Shown here: one piece after another, positions 1-8,151 of the stretch
Position numbering within the stretch: the stretch's first letter is position 1
Layout: each line of letters begins with the position of its first letter
Origin: an uncultured Lachnospiraceae bacterium
Lineage (GTDB): Bacteria; Bacillota; Clostridia; Lachnospirales; Lachnospiraceae
Reading direction: 5' to 3'
DNA length: 64,000 nt
Assembly (NCBI GenBank): GCA_947564735.1
Contig: CANOEC010000007.1
Coordinates: forward strand, 62,001 to 126,000
The notes under the pieces: model-generated
Seen by the model: the letters and a program-made list of their open reading frames with translations, nothing else
Told to the model about the DNA's origin: nothing
Database searches by the model: none
Translations under genes and position numbers: made by a program

Positions 1-441
1 CGCCCACACCGCAAACAATACGCCTTCCACGCCATCTACTTTCATCGGGTGCGCTCCCAGCTTCTCATATATCATATAGTGGATGCCGGCATTGAACTTC
101 TCCGTATCTTCCTTTGTAATCTGCGCAGGGAAATTGTAGGCGTCCTTCACTTTCTTTAAGGTGCCGTCCTGTGCCTCAACAATATATTCGTATTCCGGAA
201 TCTTTTTCCCCGGAAGCGCCACGGCAAAAAAACCTTCCTCATCCGCCATTTCCATCTTATAACTCTTATCTCCGTCCACCGGCTGCAGACGCACCCCCTT
301 TGCCCCCGGCTGGAATGTTTGTACCAGCACATTGCTGCCGGTCACATGGGCCCCCAAAACCTCATGTGGATTATCCGACTCGGAATATACGATTTCCTCT
401 ATTTTAGGCCAGTTCATCAATTTATATAATCTTTTATTCAT
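1..441 (-). CDS. glgB: 1,4-alpha-glucan branching enzyme, N-terminal part (runs off the left edge)
   Basis: GlgB makes the alpha-1,6 branches of glycogen. Only the first 147 codons lie in the window. The translation opens MNKRLYKLMNWPKIEEIVYS and includes the stretch DNPHEVLGAHV and, close to the edge, VDGVEGVLFAVWA. This is the pattern of the N-terminal CBM48-type domain of branching enzymes, where the 'FAVWAP' stretch is diagnostic. The catalytic GH13 domain is outside. I chose the ATG at 441 because GGAGAAG lies directly upstream at good spacing. An in-frame ATG at 453 would swallow that site. The gene lies 107 bp downstream of DUF1015 on the same strand, with a palindromic repeat between them. 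Confidence 0.85.
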   Translation of the reverse strand, partial: MNKRLYKLMNWPKIEEIVYSESDNPHEVLGAHVTGSNVLVQTFQPGAKGVRLQPVDGDKSYKMEMADEEGFFAVALPGKKIPEYEYIVEAQDGTLKKVKDAYNFPAQITKEDTEKFNAGIHYMIYEKLGAHPMKVDGVEGVLFAVWA

Positions 442-490
442 TATCTTCTCCATTTCTACGCTGCATCAATATTCAAATTCCAGATGGATT

Positions 491-524
491 ACGAGTCTGT
501 GTCATGCAGCGCACAGACACAAAT
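491..524. repeat. Intergenic palindromic repeat, copy A
   Basis: A 34-bp segment between glgB and DUF1015 carries the inverted arms TCTGTGTC and GACACAAA around an 11-nt loop. Nearly the same sequence recurs at 52720-52752: both start ACGAGT(C/T)TGTGTCA and end AGACACAAAT. Both copies lie between minus-strand genes. It could be a REP-like dispersed repeat or an RNA hairpin. Neither reading is proven. Confidence 0.6.
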
Positions 525-548
525 CTTATGTATCAATTTTTCCACCTG

Positions 549-1790
549 CTACCGCTCTATCTTATGAATCAGCAGACCGCTTCGCAGTTTCGGTTCAAAC
601 CACGTCGATTTCGGCGGCATCAGCCTGCCCGCATCGGATACGGCAAACAGTTCATGAATATCTGTCGGATACATGGCAAAGGCAACCTTTGCATCCTTAT
701 GTACACGGTTCTCTAATTCGTCAAGCCCTCTGATGCCGCCTACGAAATCAATCCGCACATCCACCTTCGGATCCACAATTCCTAACAACGGTTCCAGCAA
801 ATCCTCCTGCAAAACAGACACGTCAAGACTAGACACCACATCTTTTGCCTCACGGCTTTGCCGGATTTTCAAACAGTACCATGTATCTTGCAGATACATG
901 CCGATTTCACCCTTCCGCTGCGGACGATACGCATCCTTTCCCACCTTCGCCACGTCAAAAATCCGGCTGACCTTTTGCAGAAATTCCTCTTCGGAATACC
1001 CGTTCAGGGATTTGACCACACGATTATAATCCATAATCATTAGCTGCTCGTCCGGAAACAGCACCGCAAGGAAAAAATTAAACTGTTCCCTGCCGGAATA
1101 CCTCGGATGCGCCGCTCTCCTTTTTTTAGAGACATTTACTGCCGACGCGCATCTGTGATGTCCGTCCGCAATATAGACGGCTTCCACCTTCTCGAACTCC
1201 TGTCTGATTTGCTCCACATCGTCAGCATCACTTATAACCCATATCCTGTGTGTGATTCCATCCTCCGCTGTAAAATCGTACACCGGTCTTCGTTCCATCG
1301 CTTTACGAACCTGTATCTCTATCTCCTCTCTCTTTCTGTATGCCAGAAAAATCGGCCCGGTCTGCGCACTGCAGACATCCACATGACGTATCCGGTCTGC
1401 TTCCTTATCAGCCCTTGTATTCTCATGTTTTTTTATAATCTGATTTTCATAGTCGTCCACCGAAGCGCAGGCGCCGATACCTACCTGCGAACGTCCGTTC
1501 ATCACCAGTTCATATACATAATAGGCGTCCTTCTCCTCCTCTATGAAAAGTCCCTCGCGCAGCATCTCATAAAACATCTGTGACGCCCTCTCATAAACCT
1601 CCGGTGCATACATATCGTACTCCTTCGGAAACTGCGTCTCCGGTCTGTCAATTCTCAAGAAGGTATAGGGGTCACCTTGCACCTTCTCATATGCTTCCTG
1701 CCTGCTGTAGACATCATAAGGAAGCGCAGCAATACGGTCTGCTAGATCTTCTCTGGGACGTACAGCGCGAAACGGATTTATTTTTGCCAT
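549..1790 (-). CDS. DUF1015 family protein, linked to serine biosynthesis
   Basis: A 413-residue protein of the DUF1015 (COG4198) family, starting MAKINPFRAVRP. Family hallmarks are the N-terminal 'PFRAVRP' start, a KHENTRADKEADR stretch near residues 120-133 and the signature ADGHHR near 208-213. The start at 1790 is set by AGGAGAGAAG just upstream; a longer reading frame is open but lacks a ribosome binding site. In many Clostridia this family sits beside serC and serA, as here. The window shows no phosphoserine phosphatase, so a role in phosphoserine or serine metabolism is a fair inference. I recall that some DUF1015 proteins have been reported as pyrophosphate-dependent serine kinases, but cannot verify this here. 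No signal peptide or membrane segment is seen, so it is probably cytosolic. Confidence 0.8.
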   Translation of the reverse strand: MAKINPFRAVRPREDLADRIAALPYDVYSRQEAYEKVQGDPYTFLRIDRPETQFPKEYDMYAPEVYERASQMFYEMLREGLFIEEEKDAYYVYELVMNGRSQVGIGACASVDDYENQIIKKHENTRADKEADRIRHVDVCSAQTGPIFLAYRKREEIEIQVRKAMERRPVYDFTAEDGITHRIWVISDADDVEQIRQEFEKVEAVYIADGHHRCASAVNVSKKRRAAHPRYSGREQFNFFLAVLFPDEQLMIMDYNRVVKSLNGYSEEEFLQKVSRIFDVAKVGKDAYRPQRKGEIGMYLQDTWYCLKIRQSREAKDVVSSLDVSVLQEDLLEPLLGIVDPKVDVRIDFVGGIRGLDELENRVHKDAKVAFAMYPTDIHELFAVSDAGRLMPPKSTWFEPKLRSGLLIHKIER

Positions 1791-1851
1791 CTTCTCTCCT
1801 GTCCTGATACATGACTCGAACCGCCCTGCAGACGCTTTATGCCATGCAGCA

Positions 1852-1880
1852 TTGATAAATATACAGATATATTTTATCAA
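1852..1880. promoter_or_regulatory. Symmetric divergent promoter between DUF1015 and the small plus-strand gene
   Basis: TTGATA (1852-1857), a 17-nt spacer, then TATCAA (1875-1880). This block is its own reverse complement, so it reads as a -35/-10 pair on both strands: 5/6 match to TTGACA and 4/6 to TATAAT. It would fire left into DUF1015 and right towards the gene at 2073. An 8-bp inverted repeat, TGCCTATA (1884-1891) and TATAGGCA (1923-1930), follows on the right side. Confidence 0.5.
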
Positions 1881-2072
1881 ATATGCCTATACAGCACAAG
1901 CGCGAAGTGATATATTTATTTCTATAGGCAGCGGATGCCTGTCTTTCATCCTTTATACATGGTAGGACGAATGGCTTTGCAGGCTGCCAGCCGACTCAAG
2001 TCAATACCCCATGCAGGCAGTCACCCGGCTCGTTGCCAGCGTAAAACAATTAAAAAGAAGGAAGTGTATTAT

Positions 2073-2357
2073 ATGACACCCGAAAACAAAGAAATATTAG
2101 ACCGTATCAATGCATATGCGGAGAAAGCCCTTGCGGATATCGACCCGCAGAAAACGCGGATTTCTTTTCAGCTGGAGGCATTAAAACCCGTGATGCAGGA
2201 AATTGCCGACGAAAAAGGTCTCTCTGTCGAAGACGTGTTTATTCTCTACATGGATCTTGCCAGTGAAGCTTCCGTCGAAGCGGAAAACCAGCTTCAGGCA
2301 ACTCTGGAGGATGAAGGAAACGCCAATTTCTCTAAGATTGCCAATCGTCTGAGCTGA
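2073..2357 (+). CDS. Small acidic protein of unknown function
   Basis: A 94-residue protein, MTPENKEILDRINAYAEKAL onward, soluble and predicted almost entirely helical, rich in Glu, Asp and Ala. I do not recognise a family. The ATG at 2073 is preceded by AAGAAGGAAGTG. An upstream in-frame ATG at 1935 would add 46 residues of low coding quality and is not supported by a binding site. It is one of only four plus-strand genes in the window, and it splits DUF1015 from serA. It ends 83 bp before a bidirectional terminator shared with serA. The 140-nt leader after the symmetric promoter is rich in short inverted repeats (for example GGCAGC at 1927 and GCTGCC near 1984). Confidence 0.6.
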   Translation: MTPENKEILDRINAYAEKALADIDPQKTRISFQLEALKPVMQEIADEKGLSVEDVFILYMDLASEASVEAENQLQATLEDEGNANFSKIANRLS

Positions 2358-2440
2358 TTATGCCTTACCTAAGCAGGCCATATGGCGGTGCCCCAAAGAA
2401 TTTTGGCAATGCAAAAAAACGTAGGAATTTCCTATACAAT

Positions 2441-2492
2441 AAAAAAACTCCTGTACGATAAATGCCCTAGGCTGTTTCGCACAGGAGTTTTT
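2441..2492. terminator. Bidirectional terminator between the small gene and serA
   Basis: A-run and AAACTCCTGT at the left pair with ACAGGAGTTT and a T-run at the right (2481-2492), giving a stem with U-tracts on both strands. It serves the convergent ends of the 94-residue gene (+) and serA (-). The sequence left of it, ATTTCCTATACAATAAAAAA (2427-2446), recurs at the foldback element near 63.1-63.5 kb. Confidence 0.8.
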
Positions 2493-2514
2493 CTATATGT
2501 CATCTAAAAACAAC

Positions 2515-2533
2515 GTATTCTCTATAGGAATAC
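2515..2533 (-). terminator. Weak first terminator hairpin directly after serA
   Basis: GTATTC (2515-2520) and GAATAC (2528-2533) form a 6-bp stem 4 nt past the serA stop. On the minus strand it is followed by GTTGTTTTT. It would act in tandem with the stronger hairpin at 2441-2492. Confidence 0.4.
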
Positions 2534-2536
2534 TTG

Positions 2537-3700
2537 CTATTTTACGACTCTCACTCTGAACACACCCGCTATGGACTGCAGTTTCTGAATGATTTCATCG
2601 GAAGCCGGCGTCTCTATGTCAAGCATGGTATAGGCAACCTCACCCTTGGATTTATTCATCATATCCGTAATGTTAATACCATTTTCGCCGAAGCATGCCG
2701 TGAACTTGGTAATCATATTAGCGATATTCTTATGGAAGATCGCCACACGTCCTGCCTGAGCACAGATACCCATATCACACTTCGGATAGTTCACGCTGTT
2801 GATGATATTACCGTTTTCCAGATAGTTCTTAAGCTCTTTCACTGCCATCACCGCACAGTTATCCTCAGATTCCTCCGTAGACGCTCCCAGATGGGGAATC
2901 ACGATACATCCTTCCTGTCCTGCCGTCACTGCATTGGGGAAGTCCGACACATACTTGCGGATTCTGCCGCTCTTAATACCATCTAACACGGCTTTCTCAT
3001 CTACCAGAAGATCTCTTGCAAAGTTCAGCAAAATCACGCCTTCCTTCATCATATCGATGGCTTCCTTATTGACCATCCCTTTCGTTGCATCCATGAGCGG
3101 CACATGAATCGTAATCAAATCGCACTCTGCATAGATTTCCTCCACATGGAGCACATGCTTGACGTCACGGCTTAAGTTCCATGCCGCATCGACAGACACA
3201 TAGGGGTCGTAACCATATACTTCCATCCCCATATGCTTCGCGACATTGGCAACTCTGACACCGATTGCACCCAGTCCGATAATGCCTAATTTTTTACCTT
3301 CCAGCTCCGTACCCGCAAAATTCTTCTTTGCCTTCTCCGCATTTTTTCCTACATTTTCATCATTCTTATTTTCTTTCACCCATTCGATACCACCCACAAC
3401 ATCACGCGCAGCCAGCAGCATTCCTGCAATCACAAGCTCCTTAACACCGTTTGCGTTTGCGCCGGGTGTATTGAAGACAACAATACCCTTCTCCGCACAT
3501 TTTTCCAAGGGAATGTTGTTGACGCCGGCTCCCGCCCTCGCGATGGCAAGCAGATTCTCCGAAAACTCCATATCATGCATGACGGCGCTTCTGACCAAGA
3601 TACCGTCAGCCTCCTGCACCTGCTCCGACTTCACATACTGATCGCTGAATTTCTCAAGACCGACTCCCGCAATGGGATTTAAACAATGATATTTAAACAT
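2537..3700 (-). CDS. serA: D-3-phosphoglycerate dehydrogenase with C-terminal ACT domain
   Basis: This enzyme oxidises 3-phosphoglycerate to 3-phosphohydroxypyruvate, the first step of serine synthesis. The 387-residue protein has the D-2-hydroxyacid dehydrogenase layout: a substrate domain, an NAD-binding GLGAIG at 142-147, the catalytic-region Arg in NFARD (about 229) and His in IPHLGAS (about 270). An ACT-type regulatory domain spans about 317-387, suggesting serine feedback. The ATG at 3700 is preferred to the one at 3706, because GAGG lies 8 nt before 3700 but only 2 nt before 3706. It follows serC by 16 bp in the same operon. Confidence 0.93.
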   Translation of the reverse strand: MFKYHCLNPIAGVGLEKFSDQYVKSEQVQEADGILVRSAVMHDMEFSENLLAIARAGAGVNNIPLEKCAEKGIVVFNTPGANANGVKELVIAGMLLAARDVVGGIEWVKENKNDENVGKNAEKAKKNFAGTELEGKKLGIIGLGAIGVRVANVAKHMGMEVYGYDPYVSVDAAWNLSRDVKHVLHVEEIYAECDLITIHVPLMDATKGMVNKEAIDMMKEGVILLNFARDLLVDEKAVLDGIKSGRIRKYVSDFPNAVTAGQEGCIVIPHLGASTEESEDNCAVMAVKELKNYLENGNIINSVNYPKCDMGICAQAGRVAIFHKNIANMITKFTACFGENGINITDMMNKSKGEVAYTMLDIETPASDEIIQKLQSIAGVFRVRVVK

Positions 3701-3716
3701 CCGCATATCCTCTTTT

Positions 3717-4799
3717 CTATTTGTTGTTCTTCTCGAACTCTTTCATAAACGCAACTAATTTCTCTACACCTTCCATCGGCATCGCATTGTAGATACTTGC
3801 TCTCATTCCGCCCACCGTACGGTGTCCTTTCAGATTCACGAACCCTGCTGAAGCCGCTTCCTTGACAAACTGAGCATCCAGCTGTTCATTGCCGGTCACA
3901 AACGGCACGTTCATCAGGGAGCGATCCTCTTTGCGTACCGTACCTCTGAACAGTCCGCTCTCATCTAAGAAATCATACAAAATCTTCGCCTTCTTCTCGT
4001 TGGTCTCCTTCATCGCCTCAAGACCGCCGTTCTTAATCAGCCACTTAAACACTTTGCCACAAATATAGATGCCGTAGCAGGGCGGCGTATTATACAGCGA
4101 ATCATTGTCCGCATGAATCTTATATTTCATCATGGTAGGCGTACCCGGAAGCACATCGTCCGTAATCAGGTCTTCCCGGATAATCACTACCTGCGTACCG
4201 GCGGGACCGACGTTTTTCTGTACGCCGGCGTAAACCATCCCGTATTTAGAAATATCCATCGGCTCAGACAGGAAGCAGGATGACACATCAGAAACAAGAA
4301 TCTTGCCCTTTGTATTGGGAAGCTGATGGAACTTTGTCCCGTAAATTGTATTGTTCTCGCATATGTATACATAGTCCATATCGTCGGTAATCGGCAAATC
4401 AGAACAATCCGGAATATAAGAAAACGTCTTATCCGCCGAAGAAGCAAGTTCTACCGCCTCTCCGTAAATCTTCGCCTCCGCAAATGCTTTCTTCGCCCAC
4501 TGACCTGTTAAAATATATCCGGCTTTACGATTTTTCATCAGGTTCATCGGCACGGAAGCAAAAATAAGGCTTGCGCCGCCCTGTAAAAATAACACCTTAT
4601 AGTTATCCGGAATCTTAAGAAGTGTCCGAAGGTCTGCCTCCGCTTCCTTGATAATGGTGTCATACACCTTTGAGCGATGGCTCATCTCCATAACCGACAT
4701 GCCGCTTCCCTGATAGTCCAACATCTCCTCCGCCGCTTCTCTTAATACTTCCTCCGGCAATACGGCAGGACCTGCTGAAAAATTGTACACTCTAGCCAC
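3717..4799 (-). CDS. serC: Phosphoserine aminotransferase
   Basis: SerC transfers the amino group of glutamate to 3-phosphohydroxypyruvate, giving phosphoserine (PLP enzyme, second step of serine synthesis). The 360-residue protein opens MARVYNFSAGPAVLP and has the PLP lysine in GVQKNVGPAG (Lys about 195), both typical of SerC. I place the start at a GTG (4797-4799): GGAGG sits 8 nt upstream, while the in-frame TTG at 4814 overlaps that site. It is the first gene of serC-serA and has a good promoter upstream. The third enzyme of the pathway, SerB, is not visible in the window. Confidence 0.93.
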   Translation of the reverse strand: MARVYNFSAGPAVLPEEVLREAAEEMLDYQGSGMSVMEMSHRSKVYDTIIKEAEADLRTLLKIPDNYKVLFLQGGASLIFASVPMNLMKNRKAGYILTGQWAKKAFAEAKIYGEAVELASSADKTFSYIPDCSDLPITDDMDYVYICENNTIYGTKFHQLPNTKGKILVSDVSSCFLSEPMDISKYGMVYAGVQKNVGPAGTQVVIIREDLITDDVLPGTPTMMKYKIHADNDSLYNTPPCYGIYICGKVFKWLIKNGGLEAMKETNEKKAKILYDFLDESGLFRGTVRKEDRSLMNVPFVTGNEQLDAQFVKEAASAGFVNLKGHRTVGGMRASIYNAMPMEGVEKLVAFMKEFEKNNK

Positions 4800-4846
4800 T
4801 TTTCTCTCCTCCAATTAAGCACTAAAAAATTTATAGACCAAAAACC

Positions 4847-4875
4847 ATTTTACCTTTTTCATATACTTTCGTCAA
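4847..4875 (-). promoter_or_regulatory. Promoter of serC-serA
   Basis: On the minus strand TTGACG (4870-4875), a 17-nt spacer and TAAAAT (4847-4852) form a near-consensus housekeeping promoter about 48 nt upstream of the serC GTG start. Confidence 0.7.
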
Positions 4876-4965
4876 TTACTTCGCTAAAATTTTCACTTTC
4901 TCATATCATAACACACGCTTTTTTTGGACCAACTTCTGTTCTGCTTTTCTGTCAATTCCGTTCCG

Positions 4966-6369
4966 TCAATAGAACATTACGACGGGCGTTCCCACTTCCA
5001 CACTCTCATAAAACTGCACCATGATATCCCTCGGCGTGTTGATACAGCCGTGCGAACCGTTGGTCTGATAGATAGTGCCTCCGTATTTGCTGCGCCATGA
5101 CGCGTCATGAATACCGATATTGCCCTTGACCGGCATCCAGAAATCCACATGCGACGCATAACCCGGTCCTCTTAGAATCCGGTTCGTCTGCTTCAGATAC
5201 ACATAATTGACCCCGGCGGGAGTTCCCATCCTGCGCGACGTGTTACCGGTTACAACCGGCGTTGCAAGCTGCTGTATACCGTCCACATAGTAGTACATCA
5301 TCTGCTCACCCATGTCCACTTCCACATACGTGCTGCCAATATCATTTTTGCCCTGTACCAGCGCTTTCTGCAAATATGCCGGTTCATGAACTTCCTGTCT
5401 GCCGTTTAAGAATGCCTCTGTCAGATAAGCAGTCTCCGCCTCACGGTCAATCTTATTACCGTAGGTTCCTCCTTCAATCGTTACCAGTTCCCCTCTGGTC
5501 GCCCTAAACTGCCTTTCTGCCCCGACCGTGTCATATTCCTGCGCAAGTGCGTCCACAAATTCCTCTATTGCGCCTTCCCGCAGGCATAGACTGCCTTTCT
5601 CATCCAATGCAAAACTGCCATCCTCCTCAAGCTTTATCCACTCGCAGACAACGGAGGCGTCAACCGGAACCTGTTCGTCTCCCATCTGATATACAATCCC
5701 GCATTCTTGAAAACGTTCCACTTTTTCCCACAACTGCAGGGTTTCCTGCATCTGTCCGGTCAACTCTAAATCCTGATAACAGCCTTCCTTTGCCAGTGAA
5801 ATTTCTGTCCGTGACTCCTCGATTGCCTCCTTCACCGCCTGTTTCGCTTCCCCGACATTTAGGACGCCAGTCCGCTCATTGAGAAGTTCATATCCCTGAT
5901 TCGTCTTAACGATTGCAATCCTGCGCGTCTTTTCGGAATGCCTGTGCTCCTCTGCGATAAAAGGAAGCTGATTGATTAGTTCTTCCAGCGTCTGCGCGTC
6001 ATAAGATACCACTGGCGCAAGCTTCGTATTATCACCATGAAGCAGGCTCTCAATCCACATCCATGAATTCTGCTGTTTTCTATAGATTTCCAGCGCCTTT
6101 AAAAAATCAAACTGATAACCGATTTTTTCCGCGTCAATCACATAGGCATTGCCGTCTTTATCAAGAACCGTAATACCCTCGTATGTGAAATCCTTCACCA
6201 GTTCCTCGTTCACTTCTTCAATGCTTTTTCCTGTACAGTAAACATTATTAATCCATGTGCCGTATGCAAAAGCATTGTGATAGTAAATAGCCAGTCCGAT
6301 GTAGGTTCCCATCAGACTGACCAGAATAATACAAAGTATAAGTACAAAATGCTTCACTAATCTTTTCAT
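4966..6369 (-). CDS. L,D-transpeptidase (YkuD) with peptidoglycan-binding domain
   Basis: A 467-residue wall enzyme predicted to form 3-3 peptide cross-links or attach proteins to peptidoglycan. An N-terminal signal anchor (about residues 8-30, FVLILCIILVSLMGTYIGLA) points the rest outside. The middle, about 45-330, resembles the PG_binding_4-type domains that precede YkuD in Clostridia. The YkuD domain (about 345-467) has IGIHDASW and the catalytic SHGCIN with Cys about 442. The ATG at 6369 follows GGAAG. It lies 71 bp after ilvB with no terminator seen, so it may be cotranscribed with the ilv/leu genes. serC downstream has its own promoter. Confidence 0.85.
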   Translation of the reverse strand: MKRLVKHFVLILCIILVSLMGTYIGLAIYYHNAFAYGTWINNVYCTGKSIEEVNEELVKDFTYEGITVLDKDGNAYVIDAEKIGYQFDFLKALEIYRKQQNSWMWIESLLHGDNTKLAPVVSYDAQTLEELINQLPFIAEEHRHSEKTRRIAIVKTNQGYELLNERTGVLNVGEAKQAVKEAIEESRTEISLAKEGCYQDLELTGQMQETLQLWEKVERFQECGIVYQMGDEQVPVDASVVCEWIKLEEDGSFALDEKGSLCLREGAIEEFVDALAQEYDTVGAERQFRATRGELVTIEGGTYGNKIDREAETAYLTEAFLNGRQEVHEPAYLQKALVQGKNDIGSTYVEVDMGEQMMYYYVDGIQQLATPVVTGNTSRRMGTPAGVNYVYLKQTNRILRGPGYASHVDFWMPVKGNIGIHDASWRSKYGGTIYQTNGSHGCINTPRDIMVQFYESVEVGTPVVMFY

Positions 6370-6440
6370 AAGATGCTTCCAGTCGTTTTACATTCAAATC
6401 ATCTTTTGTAAGCTGGAATACCGTTCTCCGGAATCCCTCC

Positions 6441-8123
6441 TCATCCGTTTGCCTTCGCCAAATCTGCTGCGTCAAACGCCTCACTGATTGGCGCGCCTGC
6501 CGGAACCATCGGAAATACCTTATCATCCTCCGGAATCATACAGTCAAGCAGTACAGGTTTCTTCATGGCGATTGCCTTCTCGATAGCCGGCGCAACTTCT
6601 TCTTTTTTCGTCACTCTGATCGCCTCGCATCCTAACCCTTCCGCTACTTTACAAAAGTCCACGTTGTCGTTTAATACCGTCTGTGAATAACGTTTGTTAT
6701 AGAAAAGTGTCTGCCACTGCCGCACCATACCAAGCACATGGTTATTGATGACCACCTGAATAATCGGAATATTGTATCGGCTTGCCGTGGCAAGTTCATT
6801 CATATTCATTCTAAAACAGCCGTCACCCGCGATATTGATGCAGATTTTATCCGGTCGTCCCATCTTTGCGCCGATACATGCGCCCAATCCGTATCCCATC
6901 GTACCGAGTCCGCCCGAAGTAAGAAGCGTCCGCGGCATAGAATACTTATAAAACTGCGCCGCCCACATCTGATGCTGTCCCACATCTGTAGTGATGATCG
7001 CATCCCCGCCGGTTATCCGGTCGATTTCTTCCATAATATATGGACAGGACAAGAGCGGTTCTTCATAACTTAACGGATATTTTTCCTTCAGACGTATGAT
7101 GTGCTGCATCCACTCCTTATGCTCCTGCTTCTCAAGCTGCTCGTTGAGTCTGCCCAGCACTTCTTTCAGATCTCCGACCAAAGAAACATCCGTCTTAATA
7201 TTTTTGTTAATCTCTGCCGCATCAATATCAATATGCAGCACCTTTGCCTTCTCTGCAAATCTCTTCGGGTTACCTACCACACGATCAGAAAATCTGGCGC
7301 CCATGGCAATGAGCAGATCACATTCGCTGACGCCAAAATTGGATGCCTTCGTGCCATGCATTCCTATCATACCTGTATAACGTATATCATGTCCGTCAAA
7401 CACCCCTTTTCCCATCAGCGTATCGCAGACCGGCGCATCCGTCTTCTGTGCAAACTCTCTCACTTCCTTGTATGCCCCGGAAATAACGGCGCCTCCTCCG
7501 ACATAGATAAAGGGTTTTCTGGCATTTCTTAAAAGTTTCAACGCCGCCTGCAGTTCCTCTTCCATATACCGTGATTTTCGCTCCATCGGCTTCGGTTCCT
7601 TGTGTTCAAATTCACATGAATTGGAAGTCACATCCTTTGTGATATCCACCAGAACCGGACCCGGTCTCCCGCTTCCGGCTATGGCAAACGCTTTTCTGAG
7701 CGTTTCCGCCAATATGCTGATATCCTTTACAATATAATTATGTTTTGTAATCGGCATTGTTACCCCTGCAATATCCACCTCCTGAAAAGAATCCTTACCA
7801 AGAGACGGTAATACAACATTACAGGTAATCGCCACCATCGGTACAGAATCCATATATGCCGTGGCAATTCCCGTCACAAGATTCGTCGCGCCCGGTCCGC
7901 TTGTCGCAAGACAGACCCCTACCTTTCCTGTCGCTCTGGCATAGCCGTCCGCCGCATGTGCCGCACCCTGCTCATGTGATGTTAAAATATGGTTTATTTC
8001 ATTACTATGTTGGTATAAAGCATCATATACATTGAGGATTGTTCCACCCGGATACCCAAATACGGTGTCAACTCCCTGCTCTTTCAGGCATTCCACAACA
8101 ATCTCTGCACCCGTTAATAACAT
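6441..8123 (-). CDS. ilvB: Acetolactate synthase, large (catalytic) subunit
   Basis: This TPP enzyme joins pyruvate with pyruvate or 2-oxobutyrate in the first common step of valine, leucine and isoleucine synthesis. The 560-residue length is normal. Seen are VFGYPGG near the start, the TPP-activating Glu in SHEQGAAHAADGYARATG (Glu about 51), the central FAD-related domain, and the Mg-TPP motif GDGCFRMNMNELATA followed by VINN. A GGGAG site precedes the ATG at 8123. It lies 28 bp after ilvD. No ilvN small regulatory subunit follows; the next gene is an L,D-transpeptidase. The subunit must be elsewhere or absent. Confidence 0.93.
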   Translation of the reverse strand: MLLTGAEIVVECLKEQGVDTVFGYPGGTILNVYDALYQHSNEINHILTSHEQGAAHAADGYARATGKVGVCLATSGPGATNLVTGIATAYMDSVPMVAITCNVVLPSLGKDSFQEVDIAGVTMPITKHNYIVKDISILAETLRKAFAIAGSGRPGPVLVDITKDVTSNSCEFEHKEPKPMERKSRYMEEELQAALKLLRNARKPFIYVGGGAVISGAYKEVREFAQKTDAPVCDTLMGKGVFDGHDIRYTGMIGMHGTKASNFGVSECDLLIAMGARFSDRVVGNPKRFAEKAKVLHIDIDAAEINKNIKTDVSLVGDLKEVLGRLNEQLEKQEHKEWMQHIIRLKEKYPLSYEEPLLSCPYIMEEIDRITGGDAIITTDVGQHQMWAAQFYKYSMPRTLLTSGGLGTMGYGLGACIGAKMGRPDKICINIAGDGCFRMNMNELATASRYNIPIIQVVINNHVLGMVRQWQTLFYNKRYSQTVLNDNVDFCKVAEGLGCEAIRVTKKEEVAPAIEKAIAMKKPVLLDCMIPEDDKVFPMVPAGAPISEAFDAADLAKANG

Positions 8124-8151
8124 AATTTTTTCTCCCTTCCTGCCCTTCTTA

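Noticed and set aside
1791-1880. N-terminal extension of the DUF1015 protein by 30 residues
   Set aside because: The extension would start at the symmetric promoter, has no binding site, and the family begins at the MAKINPF position, which has AGGAGAGAAG upstream.
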